64,000 nucleotides of DNA, taken from Bacillus alkalisoli. Lineage in GTDB: Bacteria; Bacillota; Bacilli; Bacillales; Bacillaceae_I. The stretch's first letter is position 1. Each line of letters opens with the position of its first letter. The notes under the pieces were generated by a model. The model was not told the origin of the DNA. It saw only the letters and a list, made by a program, of their open reading frames with translations, and did no database searches. Of the stretch, positions 45,342-54,465 are shown piece after piece. The stretch is from positions 85,745-149,744 of the forward strand of contig NZ_KZ454944.1 of assembly GCF_002797415.1 (NCBI RefSeq), given 5' to 3'. The translations under genes and the position numbers were made by a program.

Positions 45342-46660
45342 TATATGAAAATATAAAATCCATAATTTTGACGGTACTCGTATTAGTAAGTCTTGTGTTA
45401 ACATGGAGTTTATGGACGTATCAACCTATGCCTGATTATGTTCGTAATGAAAAATTAATTGAGGATGTCGGAATTAGAGAACGACACGAAGTAGCAAATG
45501 TTATTAAACCAGATAAAATTTTATACCATACAGAGTCGATTCATTACGGCGCCGTAGAGCATCAAGAAATTTCCCGATTAATGAAGGAAATAAGAAATTG
45601 GAATCTGTATGAAATAGAAAGTATCACATCCTATGTTTCAGAGAGCGAGTTTTACCAATTTATGCATGGGAGCGGTAAGATGGAAGTGATCTTTCCTGAT
45701 ACCATTCCGATGGAAACGTTACGATATATCTTTTCTATGCAAGAAGAGGCGTATCCGAATGCATATGTAGACCGGCTAGTTTTAGATGTGAAACAAGATA
45801 GTGAAGAGCCAATCCTTCATTTAGTAAACTATAACGAACGCCGAATTTACCGTGCAAAAGTGAACAATTTATTTGTTGAGAATATAGATAGAAGTTTTTT
45901 TAAGCCAGCAGTAAGAAATCCTGCTTATCGCGCTATACCTGTTACTGGCGCAAACTATATTTTTGCACCAGCAGGAAGAGTGGAATTAAAAAGGCTCCAT
46001 TATATGGTGAATTATTTATCTGCGGAGAGCTTTAAAGATAATCTGTTTCCAGACCCTAGCTTAGTAACGAGAGATCCTCTTGCTGGTGGGGAAGAATATA
46101 CAGACGGATCAAGAATTATGCGAGCGGATCAAAATTGGACACGCCTTGAATTTGCTAACCCTATTGGTGGAGATGGAACAAATACACCTGATTTTAATGT
46201 CGTGGAGCAAAGTATTCATTTTATTAATGAACATAGTGGTTGGACGGATAGATACTTATTCGTAAATTGGGAAAGGTCTTATCCAGACCATACAGCAACT
46301 TTCCGACTTTACGTGAACGATCACCCGGTTTTTCAATCACAAGGGTTGTCAGAAATAAAACAAGTGTGGCGTAATAACTCAATCTATCAATATACAAGAC
46401 CATTATCTGAGTTAAGATGGTCGATACCGAATGAAGAAGAGACAATTGTGCTTCCTAGTGCAGAGGCAGCATTAGCGGAACTTGAAAAAATAGCTAACTT
46501 TGAACGTGAAAATCTACAAAACCTTCGAGTAGGTTATGAACTACGAAGAGATTTGTCTAATAGCGGTGTTTATATATTTGATCCAGTTTGGATGTATGAA
46601 TATAACAATAGTTGGAGAGCAATTGTGTTCCAGCGAAATGAAGAGTTAGGAGGAATGTAG
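45338..46660 (+). CDS. walH: WalK regulator WalH (YycH)
   Basis: WalH is a membrane-anchored extracytoplasmic protein that, with WalI, modulates WalK. The 440-residue product has one N-terminal membrane segment (SIILTVLVLVSLVLTWSLWT) followed by a large extracellular part with the DUF of the YycH family (FPDTIPMETLRYIFS, NRAEQ-like WTRLEF blocks). The ATG at 45338 overlaps the walK stop codon (ATGA); an in-frame TTG at 45332 is less likely. It is followed at once by walI. Confidence 0.94.
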   Translation: MIYENIKSIILTVLVLVSLVLTWSLWTYQPMPDYVRNEKLIEDVGIRERHEVANVIKPDKILYHTESIHYGAVEHQEISRLMKEIRNWNLYEIESITSYVSESEFYQFMHGSGKMEVIFPDTIPMETLRYIFSMQEEAYPNAYVDRLVLDVKQDSEEPILHLVNYNERRIYRAKVNNLFVENIDRSFFKPAVRNPAYRAIPVTGANYIFAPAGRVELKRLHYMVNYLSAESFKDNLFPDPSLVTRDPLAGGEEYTDGSRIMRADQNWTRLEFANPIGGDGTNTPDFNVVEQSIHFINEHSGWTDRYLFVNWERSYPDHTATFRLYVNDHPVFQSQGLSEIKQVWRNNSIYQYTRPLSELRWSIPNEEETIVLPSAEAALAELEKIANFERENLQNLRVGYELRRDLSNSGVYIFDPVWMYEYNNSWRAIVFQRNEELGGM

Positions 46661-46661
46661 A

Positions 46662-47453
46662 ATGGATTGGAGCAAAACAAAGACCATTTTCATTTTCACG
46701 TTCCTCATCTTAAATATATTCCTAGGCTACCATCTTGTAGAAAAAAGGAATAATAGCCAGTTAGATATTTTGACAGAAACGTCGATTGAAGAGAAGTTTG
46801 AAGTAGATGAAATAACGTATGTGGACTTGCCAAAAGATCCGATGCGTTCTTCTTTTGTAACTGGTAAAAGTAAATTTTTCACCGAAGATGAGGTGGAATT
46901 GCTAGAAACAGAAAAAGAACAAGTAGTGACTATTTTAGATGAAACGAAATTGCGTGGAGTGTTCAAAGAGCCATTTGCCTTTCCAGAAACAAATACGGCG
47001 ACAAGACTTGATCAAATAATAAAGAATCAAATTTTGTATGGTGACCAATATGTTTATTGGGGAATTAACGCAGAATCAAGAGCACTAATCTATTTTCAAA
47101 AATACGACGGTAGAATTATTTTTAATAACGTAAGTGGAAGCTTAAGGCTCTATTTAAATGATGACAATGAAATAGAGTCGTATGAACAAACCTATATAGA
47201 CGAAATGGAAGAAATGGATGAGCCTCAAGAAGTTATATTTGCACTAAAAGCTTTAGAAAACTTATATAACTTAAACGAATTACAACCAGGAAGCCATGTA
47301 TCAGAAGTAGAGCTCGGTTACATCACGCTCGGCTTAACAGCTTCTCACGTTTTAATTCCGACGTGGCACATTTTAGTTAACGATGAAATTGACTTTTACG
47401 TCAATGCATTTGAAGGTCATATTATAAGTAAAGAATATAGAACATTGGAGTGA
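46662..47453 (+). CDS. walI: WalK regulator WalI (YycI)
   Basis: The 263-residue protein has an N-terminal membrane anchor ([20 protein letters not shown]) and an extracellular YycI/YycH-like domain. In B. subtilis and staphylococci WalI interacts with WalH and WalK to tune signalling. GGAGGAATGTAG just before the ATG provides the ribosome-binding site, partly inside the end of walH. Its end overlaps the region before walJ, in keeping with a single operon. Confidence 0.94.
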   Translation: MDWSKTKTIFIFTFLILNIFLGYHLVEKRNNSQLDILTETSIEEKFEVDEITYVDLPKDPMRSSFVTGKSKFFTEDEVELLETEKEQVVTILDETKLRGVFKEPFAFPETNTATRLDQIIKNQILYGDQYVYWGINAESRALIYFQKYDGRIIFNNVSGSLRLYLNDDNEIESYEQTYIDEMEEMDEPQEVIFALKALENLYNLNELQPGSHVSEVELGYITLGLTASHVLIPTWHILVNDEIDFYVNAFEGHIISKEYRTLE

Positions 47454-47458
47454 GTGAC

Positions 47459-48253
47459 ATGAGCCTGCATTTTAGTGTACTGGCAAGCGGCAGTACTGGA
47501 AATGCAATTTATGTCGCGACAGAGGAGCATTCACTATTAATTGATGCTGGTTTGAGCGGCAAAAAGATGCAAGAGTTATTTGAAAAAGTAGATAAAAAAA
47601 TTGACCAGTTATCCGGTATTTTAGTAACACATGAGCATAGTGATCATATTAAAGGGCTTGGTGTTTTAGCACGTAAATATAATTTGCCTATTTATGCAAA
47701 TGAAAAAACGTGGAAAGCAATGGATGGGCTTGTTGGTAAGATTGCGACTGACCAAAAGTTTGTTTTTGATACAGGAAGTGTGAAACATTTTGGTGGTTTA
47801 AGTGTGGAATCGTTTGGCGTTTCTCATGATGCAGCGGAACCGATGTTTTATTCTTTTCATTACGGTGAGAAAAAATTAGTCGTGATAACAGATACAGGCT
47901 ATGTGAGTGACCGGATGAAAGGTGTTATTGAGAAAGCAGATATGTATGTGTTTGAAAGTAATCATGATATAAGCATGTTACAAATGTGCCACTATCCATG
48001 GAGCATTAAACGACGTATATTAGGTGATTATGGCCATGTATCAAACGAAGATGCAGCGATTGCAATGGCAGATTGTTTAGGAGATAAAACTAAACGTATT
48101 TATTTGGCGCATTTAAGTAAAGATAATAACATGAAAGATTTAGCGAGAATGTCAGTTACCCAAACACTTGCAACGCGCGATGTTATCGTTGGCGAACAAG
48201 TGGAACTATACGACACTGACCCGAATGAACCAACTCCGCTAGCTTTTGTGTAA
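47459..48253 (+). CDS. walJ: Metallo-beta-lactamase fold hydrolase WalJ (YycJ)
   Basis: WalJ is a metallo-beta-lactamase-fold protein, thought to be a nuclease linked to coordination of replication and division. The 264-residue product begins [20 protein letters not shown] and has the metal motif [11 protein letters not shown], then [10 protein letters not shown] and ESNHDISML, and a late HLS. I chose the ATG at 47459, preceded by GGAGTGAG and matching the B. subtilis start; a GTG at 47450 is rejected. It is the last gene of the wal operon. Confidence 0.95.
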   Translation: MSLHFSVLASGSTGNAIYVATEEHSLLIDAGLSGKKMQELFEKVDKKIDQLSGILVTHEHSDHIKGLGVLARKYNLPIYANEKTWKAMDGLVGKIATDQKFVFDTGSVKHFGGLSVESFGVSHDAAEPMFYSFHYGEKKLVVITDTGYVSDRMKGVIEKADMYVFESNHDISMLQMCHYPWSIKRRILGDYGHVSNEDAAIAMADCLGDKTKRIYLAHLSKDNNMKDLARMSVTQTLATRDVIVGEQVELYDTDPNEPTPLAFV

Positions 48254-48302
48254 AAGTCTTTGGCTTTTGCGCCTTTCTTTTTTGTGTAAAGCCTAAATCG
48301 CA

Positions 48303-48457
48303 GTTGATTGTAGCGCATGTCTTCGCTTTCCGCGGGCGTAAAGGAAGGTTATTTTCACCTACCGTGAAAATACCTACTTCTCGAAGCATTCGCGTCTTGT
48401 GGGGTCTCCCGCTCCCTGCTTCTCCCGCAGGAGTCTCCGACATGCGCTACAATCAAC
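48303..48457. repeat. GC-rich palindromic repeat, copy 3 (inverted)
   Basis: Perfect 19-bp arms GTTGATTGTAGCGCATGTC (48303-48321) and its complement (48439-48457) enclose the reverse orientation of the family core: GCTTTCCGCGGGCG, TGTGGGGTCTCCCGC and TCCCGCAGGAGTCTC. It also carries the AAGGAAGGTTATTTTCACC block seen in copy 2. It lies between walJ and htrC. Confidence 0.87.
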
Positions 48458-48551
48458 AGCTTGAAACACTTTACATAAATGACAAGCGTCTTTGGTTCGT
48501 TTAGCATCGTATAAAGTGGTAGCGGCACTCTCCTGAAAGGAAGGGTGAAAA

Positions 48552-49817
48552 TTGGGCTATTACGACGACCATACAGAAGAGAGAAATGACAAACAAAAAG
48601 GAAATCGTGGCAAGTTTTTTTTACCAGGACTAGTTGGTTTATCTCTAGTCGCACTTTTACTAATTGTAGCTTATCCACGTCTTGCTCCAAACGATTTGAG
48701 TGCTAGTGATTTAAGAGCTCAGCAACAAACAGTAGAAAGAACAGGGATTCAACCTGTACGTAATATTAATCAGCCAGGTCAAGGAATTGGTGGACAAAGT
48801 CCTAGTGAACAAAATGCATCTATGAACATTTCAACGGAAATTACTAGGACCGTGGATGCCGTGGCAGATTCAGTAGTAGGAGTTATTAATATTCAACAAG
48901 CAAGCTTTTGGCAAAATGAAGTGGCAACAGAAGAAGGAGAAGCAGGTACTGGGTCTGGTGTTATCTATAAAAGAGAAAATGGAAAAGCATATGTGGTAAC
49001 AAATTATCACGTGATTGAAGGAGCATCTGTCGTAGAGGTAAGCTTAATTGATGGGACAAGGGTAAGAGCAGAGGTGTTAGGTGAAGACCCTTGGACTGAT
49101 TTAGCGGTGTTAGAGATGGATGATACGTATGTAACGAACGTGGCAAGCTTTGGTAACTCTGATAATGTTCGCACAGGGGAACCTGTTATTGCAATTGGTA
49201 ACCCATTAGGATTACAGTTTTCTGGTTCTGTTACACAAGGGATTATTTCAGGCGTAGACCGAAGTATTCCAGTGGATATTAACCGAGATGGCTATCCAGA
49301 CTGGCATGCAGATGTAATGCAAACTGATGCTGCGATTAATCCTGGTAATAGTGGTGGGGCGCTTATAAATATTCGTGGAAAAGTTATTGGCATTAACTCG
49401 ATGAAAATTGCACAAGAAGCAGTAGAAGGAATTGGACTAGCCATCCCAACGAATACTGCAATACCGGTTATTCAAGATTTAGAAGAGTTTGGTGTGGTGA
49501 GACGTCCATATTTCGGTGTTAGTATTGGTTCCTTAGTAGACATCTCTTCATATCATTGGCAACAAACATTAAAGCTGCCTTCTGATGTAACAGAAGGGGT
49601 CTATATTACAGATGTAGCTTCAGGCTCGCCAGCAGCTAGAGCGGGACTGCAAGAATACGATGTTATTACAGAGTTAGATGGTGAGCCACTGTACGATGTT
49701 GTCGATCTAAGAAAACACCTGTACAACGAAAGACAAGTAGGAGACACAATGACCGTCACTTTCTACCGTGGCCAACAACAACAATCAGTAACAGTCGAAC
49801 TAACAGAAGAAGGATAA
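48552..49817 (+). CDS. htrC: HtrA-like membrane-anchored serine protease
   Basis: HtrA-family proteases degrade misfolded extracytoplasmic proteins. The 421-residue protein has an N-terminal membrane anchor (FFLPGLVGLSLVALLLIVAY). The trypsin-like domain has the catalytic triad His in VVTNYHVIEGA, Asp in DPWTDLAVLEM and Ser in INPGNSGGALI, and a C-terminal PDZ domain follows (ITDVASGSPAARAGLQEYDV). The start is TTG with AGGAAGGGTG just before it. Position after walJ and before rlmH matches B. subtilis htrC (yyxA). Confidence 0.93.
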   Translation: MGYYDDHTEERNDKQKGNRGKFFLPGLVGLSLVALLLIVAYPRLAPNDLSASDLRAQQQTVERTGIQPVRNINQPGQGIGGQSPSEQNASMNISTEITRTVDAVADSVVGVINIQQASFWQNEVATEEGEAGTGSGVIYKRENGKAYVVTNYHVIEGASVVEVSLIDGTRVRAEVLGEDPWTDLAVLEMDDTYVTNVASFGNSDNVRTGEPVIAIGNPLGLQFSGSVTQGIISGVDRSIPVDINRDGYPDWHADVMQTDAAINPGNSGGALINIRGKVIGINSMKIAQEAVEGIGLAIPTNTAIPVIQDLEEFGVVRRPYFGVSIGSLVDISSYHWQQTLKLPSDVTEGVYITDVASGSPAARAGLQEYDVITELDGEPLYDVVDLRKHLYNERQVGDTMTVTFYRGQQQQSVTVELTEEG

Positions 49818-49825
49818 CACCATTA

Positions 49826-49850
49826 GGAGAGTAGAAATACTCTCTTTTTT
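49826..49850 (+). terminator. Terminator after htrC
   Basis: GAGAGTA (49827-49833) and TACTCTC (49838-49844) form a 7-bp stem with a 4-nt loop followed by six T. Confidence 0.85.
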
Positions 49851-49888
49851 AATTATATAAAAGATTTTTTTCATTTGGACCCTTTTTA

Positions 49889-50020
49889 GCTGTAGCTTTT
49901 CGCGCATATCGGAGACTCCTCCGGGAGAAGCGGGGAGCGGGAGACCCCACAGACGCGGATGCGTCGAGGAGGCTCCCGGCCCGCCCGCGGAAAGCGAAGA
50001 TATGCGCGAAAAGCTACAGC
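49889..50020. repeat. GC-rich palindromic repeat, copy 4
   Basis: Perfect 22-bp arms run from 49889 to 49910 (GCTGTAGCTTTTCGCGC...) and 49999 to 50020. They enclose the core GGAGACTCCTCCGGGAGAAGC, GAGACCCCACAGACGCGG and CCGCCCGCGGAAAGCGAAG. The element fills most of the gap after htrC. Confidence 0.88.
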
Positions 50021-50085
50021 ATTCTTTTTGTAAGAGGTGTGGAAAAGTTATTTCGAGGGAAAAATAAAAGAAAACTTTATCCAGT

Positions 50086-50365
50086 TGTGGATAAGTGGTA
50101 TGCTATCAAAAGTAAAGAAGATGTTAGAGTAGAAAGGATGAATTTTTACCGATGTTTTGCTGTGAAGAACATATTGAATTAGCGATGGAAATGTATATAG
50201 ATCAACATGAAGAGGCGCCTCCACTACAAATAGTAGAAGAGGAAAAAAAGTTATCAACAGACTGTGAATTCTGCAAAAGTCCAGCAGTATATATGGTGGG
50301 GAACTAATATTCGCCCACTAAATGTGGACGAAAAATGTGTATATGTGGATAACTTCTGTTGATAA
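50086..50365. other. DnaA box cluster upstream of rlmH
   Basis: Exact TGTGGATAA boxes (reverse of TTATCCACA) are at 50086-50094 and 50344-50352. One-mismatch boxes are at 50251-50259 (TTATCAACA) and 50357-50365 (TGTTGATAA). B. subtilis carries one of its non-origin DnaA-box clusters upstream of yydA, the rlmH orthologue, so this looks like a conserved regulatory cluster. Confidence 0.75.
50152..50307 (+). CDS. CxxH/CxxC small protein
   Basis: This 51-residue protein begins MFCCEEHIELAMEMYIDQHE and ends CEFCKSPAVYMVGN. It carries a CxxH motif (CEEH) near the N terminus and a CxxC motif (CEFC) near the C terminus. It matches the family of small CxxH/CxxC proteins encoded between the htrA-like gene and rlmH in Bacillus, probably a metal-binding protein of unknown role. 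Position and the four conserved ligands support it; an AAAGGATG site lies about 13 nt before the ATG, rather far. DnaA boxes lie before, inside and after it. Confidence 0.85.
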   Translation: MFCCEEHIELAMEMYIDQHEEAPPLQIVEEEKKLSTDCEFCKSPAVYMVGN

Positions 50366-50390
50366 CTTTTAAATGAAGTAGGGATGACAT

Positions 50391-50870
50391 GTGAATATCT
50401 CAATAATTACCATTGGAAAACTAAAAGAGAAATATTTAAAACAAGGAATTCAAGAATTTTTAAAGCGACTTGGTCCATATGCGAAAGTAGAAGTTATCGA
50501 GCTTGCGGATGAAAAAGCGCCTGAACAATTAAGTGAAGCGGAAATGATACAAGTGAAAGACAAAGAGGGAGAAAGAATTTTAAGCAAAATCTCTGATGAT
50601 ACACATGTGATAGCACTTGCGATCGAAGGGAAACAACGCACTTCCGAAGAACTAGCAAAAGAAATAGATAAGCTGGCTACATATGGAAAAAGTAAAGTTG
50701 CATTTATCATAGGTGGGTCGCTCGGACTAAGTAGCGACGTTATGAAACGTGCAAACGATACGCTGTCTTTCTCCAAAATGACTTTTCCTCATCAAATGAT
50801 GCGTTTAATACTGCTAGAGCAAGTTTATAGGGCGTTTAGGATTAATAGGGGTGAACCGTATCACAAATAG
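50391..50870 (+). CDS. rlmH: 23S rRNA (pseudouridine1915-N3)-methyltransferase RlmH
   Basis: RlmH is a SPOUT-fold enzyme that methylates pseudouridine 1915 in helix 69 of 23S rRNA, acting on assembled ribosomes. The 159-residue protein begins [20 protein letters not shown] and has [30 protein letters not shown] and the C-terminal [20 protein letters not shown] ending RGEPYHK. The start is GTG with TAGGGATG upstream. In staphylococci the last codons of this gene are the SCC attachment site, and here an imperfect copy of its 3' end occurs at 53556-53572. Confidence 0.97.
   Translation: MNISIITIGKLKEKYLKQGIQEFLKRLGPYAKVEVIELADEKAPEQLSEAEMIQVKDKEGERILSKISDDTHVIALAIEGKQRTSEELAKEIDKLATYGKSKVAFIIGGSLGLSSDVMKRANDTLSFSKMTFPHQMMRLILLEQVYRAFRINRGEPYHK
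50850..50866 (+). other. Candidate attachment site, left (3' end of rlmH)
   Basis: GGTGAACCGTATCACAA encodes the GEPYHK tail of RlmH and is repeated with one mismatch at 53556-53572. In staphylococci the equivalent segment is the core used by Ccr recombinases of SCC elements. Confidence 0.6.
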
Positions 50871-50942
50871 TGGTAAAACAGAGAGTGGAATTAGTTTTGG
50901 ATAGTCGAACAATTAATGAAATGTTAAAATAGTTGTAGAAGA

Positions 50943-50975
50943 GATACTGTTTATTAACAGTATCTTTATTTTTTT
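50943..50975 (+). terminator. Terminator after rlmH
   Basis: GATACTGTT and AACAGTATC form a perfect 9-bp stem with a 4-nt loop followed by a T-rich run, lying about 70 nt beyond the rlmH stop codon. Confidence 0.85.
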
Positions 50976-50997
50976 GTTATAGGAAAGTGGGTGTTTT

Positions 50998-51720
50998 ATG
51001 GAGATAATAGCATTTATTATAATCATTTTAGTCGCTTCTGTACTTCAAACGAGTACAGGATTCGGATTTTCAATTTTGGCTACTCCATTTCTTCTTTTAA
51101 TATTTGAACCAATTGAGGCAATTCAAATAAACCTAATATTGTCTTTAATTATTTCTATTGCATTAATAATGAAAATTAGAAAGGATATTGATTTTGGCAT
51201 CCTTCGAAGATTTGTGGTAGGGAGTGTTACAGGTCTGCCCATTGGAATTATGATCTTCTTGTTAGTTGATATAAATAGATTAAAGTTGGGAGTGAGCCTT
51301 ATTATCTTAGTATTAGCAATAATGCTCATTCTTAAGTTTCGAATTAACCAAAATAAGAAGAAAGATTTAATTGTTGGTGGACTATCAGGTTCATTCACAA
51401 CAAGTATAGGTATGCCCGGACCACCATTATTATTATATTTTTCAGGAACAGATACTCAAAAAGAAAAATTAAGAGGTACTACACTAGCCTTTTATTTATT
51501 TATATACTTTGTTAGTTTAATCATCCAAGTGACTTTTGCTGGAACAAATAAGACAATCTGGTTATCAAGTTTATGGGCCTTACCTTTGGTATTTGTAGGA
51601 TTATATTTGGGGCAACTATTATTTAAAAGGATTAATCAAAATGTTTTTCGAATATTTACATATATAATCTTATTGTTTACAGCGATTTACTTGCTGATTG
51701 AGAGTTTGGGATTATTATAA
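50998..51720 (+). CDS. TauE/SafE family sulfite/anion permease
   Basis: This 240-residue protein has about eight predicted membrane segments and the family signatures TSTGFGFSILATPFLLLIF at the start and GGLSGSFTTSIGMPGPPLLLYF in the middle. TauE/SafE proteins are proposed exporters or importers of sulfonates, sulfite or related anions; the actual substrate here is unknown. AGGAAAGTGGG precedes the ATG. It is the first gene after rlmH, between the two candidate attachment sites, and is AT-richer than the core genes to its left. Confidence 0.8.
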   Translation: MEIIAFIIIILVASVLQTSTGFGFSILATPFLLLIFEPIEAIQINLILSLIISIALIMKIRKDIDFGILRRFVVGSVTGLPIGIMIFLLVDINRLKLGVSLIILVLAIMLILKFRINQNKKKDLIVGGLSGSFTTSIGMPGPPLLLYFSGTDTQKEKLRGTTLAFYLFIYFVSLIIQVTFAGTNKTIWLSSLWALPLVFVGLYLGQLLFKRINQNVFRIFTYIILLFTAIYLLIESLGLL

Positions 51721-51864
51721 TCAATAAGGTAGCAATATCTGTTTTACCACAACCAAAATGCTGAAACGTACCATAAGTATATGAGGTTTTTAGTAGGTCT
51801 TAAATTACTTAATCTTTCCGTTTTGCCTTCTGTTCTTGGTATAATGTTTATATTAGGTGTATTT

Positions 51865-53505
51865 ATGGATATTGAAGATATAATCCAACAGGGTGAAACT
51901 AAGTATGTAGAGTTTAAAAGTTGGATTAAAGTAAACAAGAAGGAACTAATGAATATCTTAACAAGTGAAGCAGTAGGTTTTGCTAATACAGATGGTGGTA
52001 TCATCCTTGTAGGTGTTGAAGATAATGGAGAAATTACCGGATGTGAAAATTATGATGAGCAGAATATCATAGAGAGTATTTATGACAAGACGATACCTAA
52101 ACTTTTTACTGATATTGATATAATAAAGATTGCTAATAAAGATATTATAAAAATAACAATACAAAAGTCACCAGAAATTGTAGCTAGTTCAAAAGGTGTT
52201 GTATATAAAAGATTAGGGAAAAATACAAAGCCACTTTATCCATCAGAATACACCTCAAATAGCATAAAGGGATTTAAAGGCGACTACTCTGCCAAAATTA
52301 TCGAACGTACTACCAAAGATGATATAGATTTTACTGAAGTAGAGCGATTAAAGTTAAAAATACAATCTCGTGATAAGGATTCTACGTTATATCAATCAGA
52401 CAATCTTACGTTTTTAAAGGACTTACGATTGATAGATGTTGATGGTGATGAAATTCAGTTAACAGTAGCAGGATTGTTATTTGTTGGTACGAAAGATTCG
52501 ATTGCTAAATATATGCCACAATCAGAAATAATCATTCTTATATATAATGAGGGGCAGACTGAATATCATAAACGATTAGAGCTAAAAGTTCCATTAGTCC
52601 AGGCGGTAGATAGGATTCAACAATTTTTTGAAGATAGAAATGGAATACAGAACATTCAAATGGGCCTATTTAAATTGGAAATTCAAGATTATCCTATTAA
52701 TGTTTTCCAAGAAGCACTTTTAAATGCAATTTCACACCGTGATTATGAGAGCGCTACTTCAATTTTTTGTTAAGTTTTATCCAAATGAAATAATTATTGA
52801 AAATCCTGGTTCGTTTCCATCTGGGGTAGATAGGACAAATATTATTACACATCCTTCTTCTCCGAGAAATAAAAAAATTGCTGAAACACTCCAAAAACTA
52901 AGATACGTTCAACGTTCCGGCCAAGGAGTAGATATCATATTTAAGGATATGCTTTCTTTAGGAAAGTCAGCTCCAGAATATAATCTATATTCTGATGCTG
53001 TAAGTTTGAATTTAAGAAGCAGTTTGGAGGACATAGAATTTCTAAAGTTTATTACTAAAGAGGAAGAAACAAACGGCGAGTTTTCAGTTTCAGAGAGCTG
53101 TATTTTAAAATACATTAAATCAAATAAAACCATTACTCTAGGCAAGGCTGCTGAGGTGGCTCAAATAACAACTCAATCTGCAGCAAATGTGTTAAACAAA
53201 CTATGTCAAAAAAGAAATGTTTTACAAGGGAAGCCAGAAATAAATATATGTTTACTCATCGAGTGTATGAAAGTTTTAATGCCAATATTGATTACACAAA
53301 AGATAAAGACTTTGATGAAATTCAAGCCAACGTAATGATTTTGGACTATTTATCTAAAAATGAATATATAACACGAAAAGAAGTTGAAAGGCTTTGTGGA
53401 TTTTCACCATCTACAAGTAAAAGGATATTAAAGGAATTAAGGGAACAGGAAAAAATAATTTTAGAAGGTCAAAATAAATCCAGTAAATATAAATTTAAAA
53501 AATGA
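51865..53505 (+). pseudogene. AlbA_2 (Schlafen-like) ATP-binding regulator, twice frameshifted
   Basis: Three frames together encode one protein of about 545 residues. The N-terminal AlbA_2 domain has GETKYVEFKSWIKVNKKE and ANTDGGIILVGVEDNGEITG. The GHKL-like ATP-binding part is VFQEALLNAISHRDYE followed by IIENPGSFPSGV, and winged-helix repeats follow. Frame one stops after SATSIFC near 52770, and frame two stops near 53335. Both shifts fall at homopolymers, a T6 run near 52762-52768 and an A6 run near 53207-53213; one T fewer and one A more would restore a single frame. It may be a decaying gene or carry sequencing errors. Such proteins are often regulators in mobile regions. Confidence 0.75.
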
Positions 53506-53555
53506 GCCGCAAATGAGCCGCAAATGAGATGGAAAACCTCATTTAGATGCACCAA

Positions 53556-53572
53556 GGTGAACCGTATAACAA
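53556..53572 (+). other. Candidate attachment site, right
   Basis: GGTGAACCGTATAACAA repeats the rlmH 3' end (50850-50866) with one mismatch. It would encode GEPYN(K), the tail of a relict rlmH end, directly upstream of msrA. It marks the right limit of a possible 2.7-kb insertion. Confidence 0.55.
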
Positions 53573-53597
53573 GAAAACCAAAACAAGGAGAACCAAA

Positions 53598-54068
53598 ATG
53601 GAAGTAATATATTTTGCAGGTGGATGTCTATGGGGAGTGCAAGCATTTATAAAAACATTACCTGGTGTTACGTTTACAGAAGCAGGAAGAGCGAATGGAA
53701 CAAGTCATACACTCGAGGGTGAGTATGATGGCTATGCCGAATGTGTCAAAACAGGCTTTGACCCGAAAGTTGTTACGGTAAGTAAGTTAATGGATTATTT
53801 CTTTGAAATCATTGATCCTTATAGTTTGAACCAACAAGGCCCTGATGTTGGAGAGAAGTACAGAACTGGAGTGTATAGTGAACAACCTAAACATTTGGAA
53901 GAGGCGAGAGCATTTATAAGTAAGAGGAGTGACTGTGACCGTGTAGTCGTGGAAGTATTACCTCTTACAAATTATGTGAGAAGTGCCGAAGAACATCAAG
54001 ATAGGCTAACTAGATGTCCGGATGATTATTGCCATATTCCAGCAGGGATATTAACTAAATACAAGTAA
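53598..54068 (+). CDS. msrA: Peptide methionine sulfoxide reductase MsrA-like protein
   Basis: MsrA reduces methionine-S-sulfoxide in proteins. The 156-residue product has the active-site region FAGGCLWGVQAF, with the catalytic Cys in GCLWG rather than the commoner GCFWG. It also has GYAECVKTGFDP and DPYSLNQQGPDVGEKYRTGVY. It is shorter than typical MsrA and seems a divergent subgroup. I start it at the ATG preceded by AAGGAG; the open frame upstream includes the duplicated rlmH tail. Confidence 0.82.
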   Translation: MEVIYFAGGCLWGVQAFIKTLPGVTFTEAGRANGTSHTLEGEYDGYAECVKTGFDPKVVTVSKLMDYFFEIIDPYSLNQQGPDVGEKYRTGVYSEQPKHLEEARAFISKRSDCDRVVVEVLPLTNYVRSAEEHQDRLTRCPDDYCHIPAGILTKYK

Positions 54069-54106
54069 GTATTAGGAAAGATTAAAATAGAGCATTTGAT
54101 CCGATA

Positions 54107-54160
54107 TGGGGTCAGTCCCCCGGTATGGTAAAACTTTAACGTACTGTGGGACAGGCGCCA
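54107..54160. repeat. Small palindromic repeat (CCCCC...GGGGG family), copy 1
   Basis: GGGGTCAGTCCCCCGGTATGG, then AAAACTTTAACGTACTG, then GGGACAGGCGCC form an imperfect palindrome. The same sequence recurs at 55545-55592 and 56196-56248, with a half copy at 55084-55110. These are clustered only in the accessory part of the window. Confidence 0.8.
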
Positions 54161-54171
54161 TAGCCCCAATT

Positions 54172-54210
54172 AGCAGACTAATTCGCATAGCGATTTGGTC
54201 TGCTTTTTTT
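54172..54210 (+). terminator. Terminator after msrA
   Basis: AGCAGAC (54172-54178) and GTCTGCT (54198-54204) form a stem that continues with ATTCGC/GCGAT, followed by a T run. Between here and 54465 I see no gene; GGACAAT-AATC-ATTGTCC (54282-54299) is an isolated palindrome that could be an operator. Confidence 0.8.
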
Positions 54211-54465
54211 ATTGTCATATCAACGCTTAAAATAAATTAACATTGTAAATAACTGTACTATTAGCATAACTATTTTTATGAGGACAATAATCATTGTCCA
54301 CTATAAAATTGATGTGCTAAAATTACTGCTAAATCATATGTTAGTGTTTGATTTAAAAGATATAATTTGTTTGAGATAGTTAGTTAGATATTAGCGAAGA
54401 ACTATTTTTTGAAGGTAAATATAGAGTTTGTGAGTAATTAGAAATATAAATTAGGAGACAGAGAG

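Noticed and set aside
48183-48690. Minus-strand frames between walJ and htrC
   Set aside because: They cover the palindromic repeat and the antisense of htrC; no coding signal.
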